Counted from the stretch's first letter, positions 19,566-29,067 are shown. The stretch: DNA of 64,000 bases from Paenibacillus validus NBRC 15382 (GCF_004000985.1 NZ_BIMH01000013.1:1-64000), one strand, 5' to 3'. Notes: generated from the letters alone by a model not told the origin. Numbers and translations: made by a program.

Positions 19566-19612
19566 TTGACAGGGCAATGAATTTGTTTTAGTATTCAAGT
19601 GAATACTTGAAT
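19566..19612 (+). promoter_or_regulatory. Promoter and ArsR-type operator of the desulfurase operon
   Basis: TTGACA at 19566-19571 and TAGTAT at 19589-19594 are 17 bp apart. The inverted repeat ATTCAAGT-N4-ACTTGAAT (19593-19612) begins inside the -10 box. This layout is what an ArsR/SmtB repressor needs to block the promoter, and the first gene of the operon encodes such a protein. Confidence 0.8.
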
Positions 19613-19627
19613 ATTGGGTGGTTTTAG

Positions 19628-20293
19628 ATGGACAACATGAACGGAAGACCTTTCAAAGATGCGATTTATAAACAATTCGCGCGGATCGGAAAATGCTTAT
19701 CCAGCGAGAGACGCCTTGAACTTCTCAACCTGCTGTCACAGGGGGCCAAGTCCGTCGAAAAGCTTGCCCAGCAGACGGATATGACCATCGCCAACGTCTC
19801 CCAACATCTTCAGGTTCTTTCCGAAGCCCGCTTGGTGACGTCCAAGAAGAGGGGAACTTATGTGTATTATGAGTTGGCGAACACGGCAGTAAACGAACTA
19901 TTGCTGTCTATGTGGAAAACAGGGGAACAGCAGCTTGCAGACATTCAAAAGATAAAAGAAGAATTTATGCCCCCACACGGCGGTTTTCATACGATTTCTC
20001 TGGAAGAAGCATTGGCCAAACATAAACAGGGGGAAATCATTCTCGTTGATGTCCGGCCTTCCGAAGAGTACGAATATGATCATATTCCTGGCGCTATTTC
20101 CATTCCGATTGATGAGCTGGCTGAACATATGAATGAACTGCCGAGCGATCTTGAAATTGTAATCTACTGTCGCGGGCCATACTGTGTGTACTCGGCACAA
20201 GCCGTCTTGGAGCTGCGTAACAAAGGTTTCCTCGCTTACCGATTGGAAGAGGGGGTGCATGAATGGAAAAAACACACGGGAAGCCTTCACTAA
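19628..20293 (+). CDS. ArsR-family regulator fused to a rhodanese domain
   Basis: The 221-residue protein has an ArsR winged helix (residues 12-95; EKLAQQTDMTIANVSQHLQV is the recognition region) joined to a rhodanese domain (about 118-218). The rhodanese has VDVRPSEEY and the persulfide-forming Cys181 in the loop YCRGPYCVYSA. A second cysteine (Cys186) lies in that loop and Cys23 in the DNA-binding half. The design suggests a repressor that senses sulfane sulfur through its own sulfurtransferase domain. It heads an operon with a cysteine desulfurase, a persulfide-dioxygenase-like MBL protein and an MFS transporter, and probably binds the palindrome at 19593-19612. Confidence 0.9.
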   Translation: MDNMNGRPFKDAIYKQFARIGKCLSSERRLELLNLLSQGAKSVEKLAQQTDMTIANVSQHLQVLSEARLVTSKKRGTYVYYELANTAVNELLLSMWKTGEQQLADIQKIKEEFMPPHGGFHTISLEEALAKHKQGEIILVDVRPSEEYEYDHIPGAISIPIDELAEHMNELPSDLEIVIYCRGPYCVYSAQAVLELRNKGFLAYRLEEGVHEWKKHTGSLH

Positions 20294-21429
20294 ACCGAAT
20301 TTATCTGGATTACAACGCAAGCACTCCCATTGCTCCAGAAGTAGCGAAGGAAATCCAGTCGTTTCTGGTTGACCGGTTCGGCAACCCTTCTGCAAATCAT
20401 TGGGCATCCCATTCGCTTCAGGAGACCATCCATCAATCGCGGGAGAGTGTTGCGCTTCTTTTGGGTTGCAATCCGGAAGAAATCGTGTTCACAAGCGGAG
20501 CCAGCGAAGCGAATAATCAGGCGCTGAAAGGCGTATTCTTTGGCCGTCAAAGACGAGGAAATCATATCATTGCAACAAAAATTGAACATCCTTCCGTTCT
20601 GGAGGCTTGTCGTTTTCTTGAAAGAGTAGGTGCGCAAGTTACCTATCTCGAGGTTGATGAATTCGGTCTCGTCTCTCCTGAGGATGTCGAAAAGGCGATC
20701 ACCGATCAAACCATTCTCATCTCGATCATGCATGCCAATAACGAAGTGGGAACGATCCAGCCCATATCGGAAATTTCCCGAATCGCCCGAAAGCACGGAA
20801 TTTATTTGCATTCGGACGCTGCCCAATCCGTCGGAAAGATACCGGTTAATGTACATGAGCTCGGGGTTGACTTGTTATCCGTCGCGGGTCATAAGTTCTA
20901 TGCACCCAAGGGGATCGGAGCGTTATATATCCGCAGCGGTGTTGTTCTTGAGTCGCTTATCCATGGTGCCGGGCATGAATCGGGGAGGCGGGCCGGAACC
21001 GAGAACGTTCCGTATATTGCCGGGCTTGGCAAAGCAGCAGAGTTGGCCGCTCAGGATTTATCTGCCGAACATCTCAAAGCACTCGGTCAATATTTCTGGA
21101 ATGAATTGAAAAATCACTTTCAAGACGCGATATCATTGAACGGGCATCCCGTTCATCGATTGCCGAATACGTTCAATATCAATTTTCATGGTTACAGCGG
21201 GCAGGAAATACTTCGGCGATTGCCCGAGATCGCGGCCACGACGGGTTCCGCTTGCCACACAGGCAGCACGTCGTTATCCCCGGTTTTATCGGCAATGAAA
21301 GTTCCTGAAGAGAAGGGAAGAGGAGCGGTACGATTCAGTCTGGGGAGAAATACGACAGAAGAGACGGTTAAAGAAGCCTTATCGTTGATCAAAGAACGGA
21401 TACCTTGCATCACAAAAGGAGGCGTTTGA
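20263..21429 (+). CDS. Cysteine desulfurase (NifS/IscS family)
   Basis: The 388-residue PLP enzyme releases sulfur from cysteine as an enzyme-bound persulfide, leaving alanine. The PLP lysine is Lys211 in VAGHKFYAPKG, and the sulfur-carrying cysteine is Cys331 in TTGSACHTGS. The DYNAST start, FTSGASEANN and the HANNEVG motif are all present. The ATG lies 31 bases inside the previous gene behind a GAGGGGG site, so translation is likely coupled. No IscU or SufU scaffold is nearby. The partners are a rhodanese sensor and a persulfide oxygenase, so the sulfur may be meant for oxidation or signalling, not cluster building. Confidence 0.93.
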   Translation: MEKTHGKPSLNRIYLDYNASTPIAPEVAKEIQSFLVDRFGNPSANHWASHSLQETIHQSRESVALLLGCNPEEIVFTSGASEANNQALKGVFFGRQRRGNHIIATKIEHPSVLEACRFLERVGAQVTYLEVDEFGLVSPEDVEKAITDQTILISIMHANNEVGTIQPISEISRIARKHGIYLHSDAAQSVGKIPVNVHELGVDLLSVAGHKFYAPKGIGALYIRSGVVLESLIHGAGHESGRRAGTENVPYIAGLGKAAELAAQDLSAEHLKALGQYFWNELKNHFQDAISLNGHPVHRLPNTFNINFHGYSGQEILRRLPEIAATTGSACHTGSTSLSPVLSAMKVPEEKGRGAVRFSLGRNTTEETVKEALSLIKERIPCITKGGV

Positions 21430-21430
21430 A

Positions 21431-22180
21431 ATGTTATTTCGTCAATACTTGCATCACGATCCGGTGGTGGCCATTTCCTATTTCTTTGGGTGCGGCAGCC
21501 GGTCGCAAGGGGTTGTCGTGGATCCGGTCGAGGAAGCCGTGGATTTCTATATCGAAGAGTCCAAGCGTCTTGGCATGGACATTCGTTATGTGATCGATAC
21601 TCATCTTCACGCCGATCATATTTCGGGCGCGCGAGAGTTGGCGAAAAAGACAGGCGCAGCTTATGTCATGCATCAATCAGCGGCAACCGCTTTTCCGTTT
21701 CAATCCGTCGAGGACGGGGACGAAATCGTTGCCGGGAACACCGTGATTCGAATTCTTCATACGCCCGGTCATACCCCAGAGCATTTCAGTCTTGTCGTAA
21801 CGGATCGGGCGCGCGGCGACGATCCTTGGTTTATCGTAACGGGGCACACTCTCATGGTTGGAGATGTGGGTCGGACGGAACTGGCGAGTGACGTCAAGGC
21901 GGGCGCAATGCAGCTGTACGAAAGCTTGTTTCAAAAGATTCTGGTTCTGCCGGATGAACTCGAAGTGTATCCCGGAGCGTATTCCGGTTCGGTATGCGGC
22001 AGGAGCTTGAGCGGCAAACCTTCTTCCACCATCGGATTTGAGAAGAAATCCAATAAAGCGTTGCGTCTGAAGGAGAGAGAAGCATTTGTTGCCTTCATGA
22101 CCGAAAATATTCCCGAACCTCCCGCAGGATACCAGGAGATTCGAGCATATAACTCCGGTTTTCAAACGAATAAGCCATGA
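21431..22180 (+). CDS. MBL-fold persulfide dioxygenase-like hydrolase
   Basis: The 249-residue protein is a metallo-beta-lactamase fold protein of the ETHE1/persulfide dioxygenase group. THLHADHISG (His58, His60, Asp62, His63) and HTPGHTPEH are metal ligands, and GDVGRTEL supplies the bridging Asp. ETHE1-type enzymes use one Fe(II) and oxygen to turn glutathione- or thiol-persulfide into sulfite. It starts one base after the desulfurase stop and ends overlapping the MFS start (ATGA), so it belongs to the same operon. Its extra C-terminal SGSVCGRSLSGKPSSTIGFE is typical of this group. A glyoxalase-II-like role is less likely given the neighbours. Confidence 0.87.
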   Translation: MLFRQYLHHDPVVAISYFFGCGSRSQGVVVDPVEEAVDFYIEESKRLGMDIRYVIDTHLHADHISGARELAKKTGAAYVMHQSAATAFPFQSVEDGDEIVAGNTVIRILHTPGHTPEHFSLVVTDRARGDDPWFIVTGHTLMVGDVGRTELASDVKAGAMQLYESLFQKILVLPDELEVYPGAYSGSVCGRSLSGKPSSTIGFEKKSNKALRLKEREAFVAFMTENIPEPPAGYQEIRAYNSGFQTNKP

Positions 22181-23400
22181 CCGAAATGACTCCTCGACAA
22201 GGCATTCGCAACAACGCATTCAACTTTTTCATGCTTGTATTCACCAATTTGTTCGTCGGTTCCATGGTGGGAATGGAACGAACCATTTTGCCGCTCATTG
22301 GCGAGCAAGAGTTTGGACTTGCTTCTACTAGCGCAGCATTGTCATTTATCGTATCGTTCGGGTTCTCAAAAGCGATCGTGAACTACTTTGCAGGCAGGTT
22401 GGCGGAGCAATTCGGTCGCAAAAAAGTATTGCTGGCGGGCTGGGGCTTCGGTTTCATCGTGCCCCTGCTGGTCATTGCGGCGCATGAATGGTGGGTTATT
22501 ATTGTTGCCAATCTATTTCTGGGAATCAATCAAGCTTTGACTTGGTCCATGACGGTGAACATGAAGATCGACCTGGTGAAAAGCAATGAGCGGGGATTTG
22601 CGATCGGTCTGAATGAAGCAGCCGGCTATTTAGGTCTCTCGGCTGCCGCTGCCATGACGGGGTACATCGCATCCGTTTCATCTTTGCGCCCGGAGCCGTT
22701 TTTATGGGGACTCGGGTTTGCGTTGGTCGGATTTCTGCTTTCGTTAACCGTGAATGCTACGGAAAAACATTTGACGCTTCAAAACGTGACAAAATCTGCT
22801 CAATCCGAGTATTCATCGACAATCATCATGAAGTTGGTGACTTGGAAAGAGCGAACGCTTTCGAGTTGCAGCATCTCCGGGCTGGCTACCAATTTCAAAG
22901 ACGGGGTGGCATGGGGGCTATTTCCATTATTCTTGCTGGATAAAGGGTTAACGGTCGGCGAGATAGGGGTTATCGTTGCCGCATACCCGATATCGTGGGG
23001 AACCTTTCAACTGCTTACCGGCGCCCTGAGCGACATATGGGGAAGAAAACCTCTGATCGTTGCGGGAATGACTTTGCAAGGGCTTGGCCTGTTATCTTTT
23101 GCTTTTTCGCACAGCTATACCGCATGGTTATTAGACGCTATCGTTATTGGACTTGGAACCGCGATGGTTTATCCGACTCTCCAGGCAACGGTTAGCGACG
23201 TGGCCGATCCTTCCTGGAGAGCATCGGCGATGGGAGTCTATCGCTTCTGGAGAGACAGCGGATATGCGTTTGGAGCGCTGTTTGCCGGCTTCGTTTCAGA
23301 TATGATTGATTCTAAGGCTGCCATAGCGATTCTATCCCTTTTGCCCTTGGCTGCGGGCGTTGTGTCGTTTTACAGGATGAAAGAGTCTTTGAAAAAATAG
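22177..23400 (+). CDS. MFS transporter of the desulfurase operon
   Basis: The 407-residue protein has about twelve membrane segments. The MFS signature between helices 2 and 3 is seen as GRLAEQFGRKKVLLAGW, and the second-half copy as GALSDIWGRKPLIVAG. Its ATG overlaps the stop of the MBL gene, and it ends the operon. MFS proteins of this subfamily often accompany ArsR-rhodanese and MBL genes, and export of a sulfur oxyanion such as sulfite or thiosulfate is a reasonable inference. Substrate specificity cannot be read from the sequence. Confidence 0.88.
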   Translation: MTEMTPRQGIRNNAFNFFMLVFTNLFVGSMVGMERTILPLIGEQEFGLASTSAALSFIVSFGFSKAIVNYFAGRLAEQFGRKKVLLAGWGFGFIVPLLVIAAHEWWVIIVANLFLGINQALTWSMTVNMKIDLVKSNERGFAIGLNEAAGYLGLSAAAAMTGYIASVSSLRPEPFLWGLGFALVGFLLSLTVNATEKHLTLQNVTKSAQSEYSSTIIMKLVTWKERTLSSCSISGLATNFKDGVAWGLFPLFLLDKGLTVGEIGVIVAAYPISWGTFQLLTGALSDIWGRKPLIVAGMTLQGLGLLSFAFSHSYTAWLLDAIVIGLGTAMVYPTLQATVSDVADPSWRASAMGVYRFWRDSGYAFGALFAGFVSDMIDSKAAIAILSLLPLAAGVVSFYRMKESLKK

Positions 23401-23522
23401 GCTTCTTTACCTTTACTGCGTGGACTACACACCCGGTGAGTCAGCAAAATCCGGAATGATTTCGGGAAAATCTTTTATCAGAATAAAATGGTAAAAACGC
23501 TTAGAAAGAGAGGAAGAGAGTC

Positions 23523-24013
23523 ATGTCCATTCAGAAAGAAGTAGTGATTCAATCAGATATTGATTCGGTCTGGAGAACATGGACCGAATCGGACGGGTAG
23601 CGCAATGGTTTACACATGCTGCTGAGATTGAGCCGAGAGTTGGAGGCAAATACGAGGTTTATTTTAACCCTGCTGACAAAGATACGATGAGCACAAAAGG
23701 TTGCAAGGTTTTGAAGATTGAAATACCGAAGGTCTTGGTTTTTGATTTGAAAGATCCGGATCAATTCGCCGAACTCATGAATCAGCCTAACGAGCTAACG
23801 GTCGTTGAAGTAACATTCACTGCACACGGGAAGAATACAAAGGTTTCGTTAAAGCATAACGGTTGGAAAGATTCCGAAGGTTGGTCTGCAGCAAAACAAT
23901 GGCATATCCATGCTTGGGATGACGTGTTATCGAGCTTAAAGTCAAAACTTGAGTCGGATACAAACGGAGATGTTCTTTATGTCGGCGTATCCGGGGGTCA
24001 GACCGCTTGTTAG
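23523..24013 (+). pseudogene. AHSA1/SRPBCC-domain protein, single-base frameshift
   Basis: The ATG at 23523 has a GAGAGGAAGAGAG site and encodes MSIQKEVVIQSDIDSVWRTW, then hits a TAG at about 23598. The next frame continues with VAQWFTHAAEIEPRVGG and a normal SRPBCC C-terminal region ending in WDDVLSSLKSKLE. Adding one C at about 23597 (GAC-CGG-GTA) would restore the family sequence TESDRVAQWF. It is therefore a one-base deletion in an otherwise complete gene of about 160 codons. Either the deletion is real and recent or it is an assembly error. The family binds hydrophobic ligands or assists Hsp90-like ATPases. Confidence 0.82.
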
Positions 24014-24060
24014 AAAAAGTCGCTGATTTGTTGCATTATGCAACAAATCAGCGACTTTTC
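24014..24060. terminator. Bidirectional terminator hairpin
   Basis: AAAAGTCGCTGATTTGTTGC and its reverse complement form a stem of about 21 bp with a tiny loop, flanked by A and T runs. It separates two converging transcription units. Confidence 0.9.
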
Positions 24061-24119
24061 AGTGAGATGCTTTCAGTTGAAAAAATAGACGATCTCTCAG
24101 CTAATCATTTGGCATGGTT

Positions 24120-24233
24120 TCATCCTCCGTGCATTTTTTTAACCATATCGATAAAGTCGATCTGGTGAAAGGCCACTGCTATCCACGCGATCACAGCGAG
24201 GATAATGACTGTTACGAGTGCCTTTTTTCTCAT
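24120..24233 (-). CDS. 37-residue single-pass membrane peptide
   Basis: An ATG at 24233 with an AAGGAG site ten bases upstream encodes a 37-residue peptide. It starts MRKKALVTVIILAVIAWIAV, a positively charged end followed by one membrane helix, and ends with KMHGG. It sits 17 bp after the ABC permease stop, in the same direction, so it is probably part of that operon. Small hydrophobic peptides often stabilise or regulate transporters. No family is recognised. Confidence 0.6.
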   Translation of the reverse strand: MRKKALVTVIILAVIAWIAVAFHQIDFIDMVKKMHGG

Positions 24234-24250
24234 GGATGGTTCTCTCCTTC

Positions 24251-26659
24251 CTAGATGTAATCGAGCGTATCCCGAATGGTCAGCCGCGATGCTTTCCATG
24301 CAGGATAGACACTTGCAGTTGCTGATCCGATGATAATAATGACGAGCCAAATCAAAATGGCTGTCGGCGACGAAACGAGAGGCAAAGGCGAACGAAAGGC
24401 CAAATTTCCGATCAGATTTCCAACGGCTGCAGACACCGGCAACGAGATGACAAGGGCAATTACCCAGCTCATGAGGCCGATAAATATCCCTTCGCTGACG
24501 ACGTTCCGAAGAACCGTCCTCGATCGACCGCCGATGGTGCGCATGATTCCGAATTCACGGGTGCGCTCGACTACGTTTGTACCCATCGACGACATGAGCC
24601 CTAGTGCGCCGACGACTGCCATGATGACCGACATCAGGATCAAGGCAAAGATGAGGATATAGACATGGCCACTTACCGCTTCATTTAGCATCGTCTCCGA
24701 AATCACCGCTTCCACCCTGACGTTTTCTTTCTCGAGCACGCGTTCGATTTCTTGTTGAACCCTGTCTACGGTGCCGGGGTCCTTCAATGCGACTCTCAAG
24801 GCGTTCGTCTGCCCCGAAAGTCCGACGGCTTTGGTATATCCTGACGGGGATACATAGGCTGCTGCGGGTGACAGGTTTTCCCGCACGATGCCGACCACCT
24901 GCAATTGAACCGGATTTCCGTTAATCGCTAGCGATAAGGGATCCCCCAAGTTCACCTCTGGAAATAAAGCATGGGCATTATGGTTTAGCACAACGGCGTT
25001 ATCGGAATCTCCGCTTCGAAGCCATCGTCCCTTCAATAGCGGCAATTCAACCGTTTCCGTATCTGCTGGAACGGAGCGAAGCGTAAAGCTGCCGTGTCCC
25101 CCGTCCGGGTAAGTTCGAATGATATCTAAACCATCGGTTCGGATCGCCGCGGCAGGTTCACGATTCCAAGCTTCCACATGCCGGACTTCGGGGATGCTTT
25201 GAAGGATCTGGATGATTCGGTGCTCCGCCTCCGGACGATTCAGCCGAATTTCCAAATCATAATGACGATTCGAAACTGCATCGGACAAAATCGATTCCCA
25301 GCCTGTTCTGACATTTAAACTTGTCATGAACATGCCGCCCGCAGCTGCCAGTAAGCTAAGAGTGAGCAACAATCGTCCTCTTCTACGAAACGTATTGCGC
25401 AAGGCAAGGATCAGTGTTCGATCCAGTCCTCGTATTTTTCCGAGCCATATATCGAGTCGCTTGGAGCCAAAAGACTTCCTGCTTGTGCCAAAATCGTTGA
25501 TGGCTTCCCGGACGGTAATCCGCGTTGCTCTCCATATGGGAACAAGTGCCGTAAGAAAAGGAACGAGTATACCGGCCAACAGCAATACGACGTAATTCCA
25601 CAACGGAATGGAATCGCTATACAGCGTGAAATTTAAAAGTTCTGCAACCGTAACCGCAAAACCTCGTCCAGCTGCAATGCCCGTGGGCATACCTAACAGG
25701 ACGGCTGCAAAACCTACAAGCATGATCAATAGGAGATACAGGGCGGCGATCTGGCTCGTTCGCGCACCGATCGCTTTCATGACGCCGATTTGGCGAATTT
25801 GCCCTGCAAGCAGTCCGCCGATCATCGTGGCAATCAGAATGGCACTGAGCGTGAGTGCCAATAGACTGAAGATAAGAAGCATGATCAGAATTGCCGTCAT
25901 CTGGGACTGGTGCGGGTGCTTTCCGGGAGGCGGAATTCGGATTTCTCCGACTTTATGTCCTTGCTGTTTCAACCATACGGCCAGTTCTCCGATTGTCCGT
26001 TCAATTGCCTGCGAGTTCATTGGCTGATCTTTGACGAGCACTTTCAAAATATGAAAGGCGTCGGTTTCGCCAAGCAACGCCAACGTCGAAGGGGCGGCAT
26101 ACCCGTAGGCGGTTTGCTCCTGCCACGATGGTGCCAAGCTCGGATCATGGACGGTTCCTGTGATGGCAACATTCAGCTTCTGACCGTCGGGTGTTTGAAT
26201 GCGCGGGGCATCTCCGATTTTTGCTTTTAAGAGCTGAAGCGCGGTGCGTTCGAGCAATATCGAACCTTCCGAAGGCGGCCAAGCGCCGGATTCGGGACGG
26301 AAAGTACTGATGCGCATGCTCTTGAAATCTTCCACGCCGAAGATAAGGAGCGGTTTCCATTCCTGGGGCCGCACTTCGACTCTGGCTTCCACCCAAGCCG
26401 TCGCTTCCGCACCTGCGATGCCGGGTCGATTACGTACTCCGTCTAAGAGGGATTTGTCAATATGATCCAATTCCAAGAAAGCGGAAGCTGGATTCGTGCT
26501 TTGATAATTCAGACTCATTTCACGGGTTAGAATCGTGTAGGCGCTCAGAATCGTTCCAATGCCAAAGATTCCGACCGCGATGGAGAGAACCATCATGACC
26601 ATTCGTCCCTTGGCGATACGGAGATCGCGTAGCATTTTCCGTAGGCGAGGACTAAGCAT
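24251..26659 (-). CDS. ABC transporter permease (FtsX/MacB-type), duplicated
   Basis: The 802-residue protein starts with a helix at about residues 18-40 and a large outer domain. A three-helix FtsX core follows (about 250-390, with [19 protein letters not shown]), then a second outer domain, and a second core near the C-terminus with [20 protein letters not shown]. This double layout is typical of Firmicute permeases for lipoproteins, antimicrobial peptides or drugs that work with MacB-like ATPases. It overlaps the ATPase gene by eight bases. The substrate is unknown. Confidence 0.88.
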   Translation of the reverse strand: MLSPRLRKMLRDLRIAKGRMVMMVLSIAVGIFGIGTILSAYTILTREMSLNYQSTNPASAFLELDHIDKSLLDGVRNRPGIAGAEATAWVEARVEVRPQEWKPLLIFGVEDFKSMRISTFRPESGAWPPSEGSILLERTALQLLKAKIGDAPRIQTPDGQKLNVAITGTVHDPSLAPSWQEQTAYGYAAPSTLALLGETDAFHILKVLVKDQPMNSQAIERTIGELAVWLKQQGHKVGEIRIPPPGKHPHQSQMTAILIMLLIFSLLALTLSAILIATMIGGLLAGQIRQIGVMKAIGARTSQIAALYLLLIMLVGFAAVLLGMPTGIAAGRGFAVTVAELLNFTLYSDSIPLWNYVVLLLAGILVPFLTALVPIWRATRITVREAINDFGTSRKSFGSKRLDIWLGKIRGLDRTLILALRNTFRRRGRLLLTLSLLAAAGGMFMTSLNVRTGWESILSDAVSNRHYDLEIRLNRPEAEHRIIQILQSIPEVRHVEAWNREPAAAIRTDGLDIIRTYPDGGHGSFTLRSVPADTETVELPLLKGRWLRSGDSDNAVVLNHNAHALFPEVNLGDPLSLAINGNPVQLQVVGIVRENLSPAAAYVSPSGYTKAVGLSGQTNALRVALKDPGTVDRVQQEIERVLEKENVRVEAVISETMLNEAVSGHVYILIFALILMSVIMAVVGALGLMSSMGTNVVERTREFGIMRTIGGRSRTVLRNVVSEGIFIGLMSWVIALVISLPVSAAVGNLIGNLAFRSPLPLVSSPTAILIWLVIIIIGSATASVYPAWKASRLTIRDTLDYI

Positions 26660-27371
26660 GATGCAAAGCCTCCTTGACCGCTGCTGTATTGGACACGATG
26701 GCTCCGTCGGACAGCAAAATCGATCTTGTGAAATATCGGCTTAAATCGCGCTCGTGCGTAACCATGACCACCGTTTTACCTTCCGATGCCAGCTCGGCAA
26801 AGAGATTCAACACGACGTCCGTCGTATGAGAATCGAGATTGCCGGTCGGCTCGTCGGCAACCAGGATGGGTGGATCGTTCGCCAGCGCCCGGGCGATGGC
26901 TGCACGCTGCTGTTGTCCGCCGGAGAGATTGGATGGCAGTTTGTCCGCCTGCTCGGCAATGCCTACCTTGCTCAGAAGTGCAACCGCCCGTTCTCGTCTT
27001 TCGCGTGCCGGATACGTATGGCAGAAATCCATCGGAAGCATGACGTTTTCCGCTACGGTTAGCGTAGGCAGCAATTGAAAGAACTGAAAGATAACACCGA
27101 CGTTTTTCCCGCGCCAGATCGCAAGCTGCTCCTGATTCAGTGAGTGAATGGCTGTAGAGGCGACGAACACTTCTCCGGAAGTGGGGCTGTCGATTCCGGT
27201 AATCACATTGATAAGGGTTGACTTTCCGCTGCCTGACTTGCCGACAATAGCCGCGAATTCCCCCTTTTGCACTTGCAAGTTCACTTCTTTGAGCGCAGTG
27301 AAGTCCCCCGATGGCGATGCGTATGTTTTGAACACACGGCGAAGAGAAATGAGCGGGCTCCCTTGAGTCAT
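26652..27371 (-). CDS. ABC transporter ATP-binding protein (LolD/MacB-type)
   Basis: The 239-residue ATPase has Walker [10 protein letters not shown] (about residue 44), the signature [15 protein letters not shown], Walker [14 protein letters not shown] and the H-loop VMVTHE. These match the MacB/LolD group. A GAGGAGG site precedes the ATG. It heads a minus-strand operon with the FtsX-type permease and the small peptide, and is divergent from the TetR gene across a 149-bp gap carrying operator-like palindromes. Confidence 0.93.
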   Translation of the reverse strand: MTQGSPLISLRRVFKTYASPSGDFTALKEVNLQVQKGEFAAIVGKSGSGKSTLINVITGIDSPTSGEVFVASTAIHSLNQEQLAIWRGKNVGVIFQFFQLLPTLTVAENVMLPMDFCHTYPARERRERAVALLSKVGIAEQADKLPSNLSGGQQQRAAIARALANDPPILVADEPTGNLDSHTTDVVLNLFAELASEGKTVVMVTHERDLSRYFTRSILLSDGAIVSNTAAVKEALHHA

Positions 27372-27397
27372 TTTCGGTTCCTCCTCTAAAATTTTTG

Positions 27398-27506
27398 TTG
27401 AACATGATGTTCAATTTCGATCATAATGTTCGTGTGGGAACTCGACAATAATCAAAGGCGGTCTCCATGTTCGTTATGAAACAACTTTTTACACATTGTT
27501 CAACAA
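27398..27506. promoter_or_regulatory. TetR-type operators between ABC and tetR genes
   Basis: TTGAACATGATGTTCAA at 27398-27414 is a near-perfect 17-bp palindrome just upstream of the ABC ATPase. TTGTTCAACAA at 27496-27506 lies just upstream of tetR and shares the GTTCAA half. They fit binding of one repressor to both divergent promoters. Confidence 0.65.
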
Positions 27507-27520
27507 AAGGGGGGTAATTC

Positions 27521-28105
27521 GTGTCAGACAAGAAGGAAGACAGGCGGGTACAGCGAACGCGTACCATGCTGCACGAAGCGCTTCTGGATTTAATCGTCGA
27601 GAAGGGGTATGAAGCCATTACCGTTCAGGATTTAATCGATCGGGCGAATATTGGTCGATCCACTTTTTACTTTCATTTCGTCGACAAAGAGGAGCTTCTT
27701 GTAGACACGATCAACAGGACTCGCGAGTTTCTCAAGGAACAGATGTCCAAACGCACTATTGCAGAAGAAACAGGGAGAACAAGTTTTGGCTTTAGCCTCG
27801 CCATCTTGCAGCATGTACAAAGCCACAAGCAAATTTACCGGGCAACTGTCGGCAAGCAGAGCGGGGCGCTTGTTCTCCACCATATGAAACGGATGATCAC
27901 AGATTTGGCGAGGGAAGAAATCGAAATGCAGTTGTCATCTTCTGATTCATCGTTGATTCCCCAAGACTTGGCGGTTGAATTTGTCGTCAATACACTGATG
28001 ACGCTCATGATTTGGTGGATGGATCGGAATGCGCATTATTCTGCGTACGAAATGGATCGGATGTTCCATCAATTGATTCTCAATGGGATCGGTTGGGAAG
28101 AATAA
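27521..28105 (+). CDS. TetR-family transcriptional regulator
   Basis: The 194-residue protein has the TetR HTH at residues 10-56 (VQDLIDRANIGRSTFYFHF) and a helical ligand-binding domain with VNTLMTLMIWWM near the end, as in the TetR_C_8 group. GTG at 27521 follows AAAGGGGGG. It is divergent from the ABC exporter genes and likely represses them until a toxic ligand is bound. It is intact, unlike the genes that follow it. Confidence 0.88.
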   Translation: MSDKKEDRRVQRTRTMLHEALLDLIVEKGYEAITVQDLIDRANIGRSTFYFHFVDKEELLVDTINRTREFLKEQMSKRTIAEETGRTSFGFSLAILQHVQSHKQIYRATVGKQSGALVLHHMKRMITDLAREEIEMQLSSSDSSLIPQDLAVEFVVNTLMTLMIWWMDRNAHYSAYEMDRMFHQLILNGIGWEE

Positions 28106-28625
28106 CGAAATAAAGGACTGATCGTTGCCATTCCATCCATCTTTATTTCGCTTATGAGCGTATTAGGTAGTATTCTTCGTGCCTCTGGAGATATGAAAAC
28201 GCCGATGAAAGCATCAGGATCAATTCATTCATATCTGTCTTGATTAAATCTTTATTTAAGGCCTTTATGAGTTTGCTGGCTGGGGGATTGTCAGGGCGGC
28301 TTTGGCTACGGTAATCGTTCGGATCATTGGGACCGTCATGTTGTATGGTAAGATTCAAAAATCAAAGATCGCATTTTCATATGATTGCCGGAAACATTGA
28401 AATATACTTCTGCCTGCCCAGATATGGGTTTGGCGTAGCGGCCGCAACCCTTGTCGGGCAGAATAATGGAGCTAAACGGTTCGAAGATGCTTTTCGATAT
28501 GGGCTTCTGACCGACCGGCGTGGCCGTTCTCTTTATGTCTTTTGTAGGAATTCTTATGTTTATTTTTGCACCATTTGCGGCAAGCTGGTTTACGGACCAG
28601 AAAGATGTCATTGAATTGCATTCCT
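28106..28625 (+). pseudogene. MATE-family efflux protein remnant
   Basis: Three stretches match a MATE multidrug/Na+ antiporter in different frames. They are LIVAIPSIFISLMSVLGSIL with ASGDMKTPMK, then WGIVRAALATVIVRIIGT, then YGFGVAAATLVGQNNGAKR with FTDQKDV. Several frame changes and a missing start leave no usable protein. The pieces follow the TetR stop by a few bases, so the parent gene may once have been in the TetR unit. Confidence 0.75.
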
Positions 28626-28787
28626 AGAATTGCATTTAGCGGCACGAATCGCACCAGTAATGATTGGTGCCAATCCAATTAGTCCCTACCAACTTCTAAA
28701 ATATAAGCCTAATACAATAATGATTACTCCAATTGAAATCCTTTTAATTTGTTGTGCTTTCCCAACGTTACATATGATCTGAGACAC
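28610..28787 (-). pseudogene. DUF2892 membrane protein with an internal stop codon
   Basis: A GTG at 28787 opens a minus-strand frame VSQIICNVGKAQQIKRISIG that continues as a membrane helix to SW. A TAG follows, then GLIGLAPIITGAIRAAKC. This is the pattern of DUF2892 (YgaP-like) proteins, where SWWGLIG is expected, so the TAG most likely replaces a TGG tryptophan codon. DUF2892 proteins are small inner-membrane partners of rhodaneses, and the sulfur operon starts just downstream on the other strand. Its end overlaps the MATE remnant. The stretch from 28788 to 29060 shows no further gene. Confidence 0.6.
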
Positions 28788-29067
28788 CCCTTTATTAAAA
28801 CCTCTCGGGAATTTATTATGACAACACGTTTAATTGTAGCCTCTCCTACTGGATACAGTCTGGCTTCATCAATGTTTCTGTCTCGTTCACCCACATTCAG
28901 ACTCCAAGTCTTCATGTACAAAGATCATTGAAACTAATCTAGCCAACAATTGATGGCAGGTGCCTACAATGGGCGTAGCAAGGTTCTTGCCTTAGTGATC
29001 CAACCGCCTTTGTGACGAAAAATCTGGTTTGTTTAATCTGATTCGGCGTCTGATGTTACAAATAATC

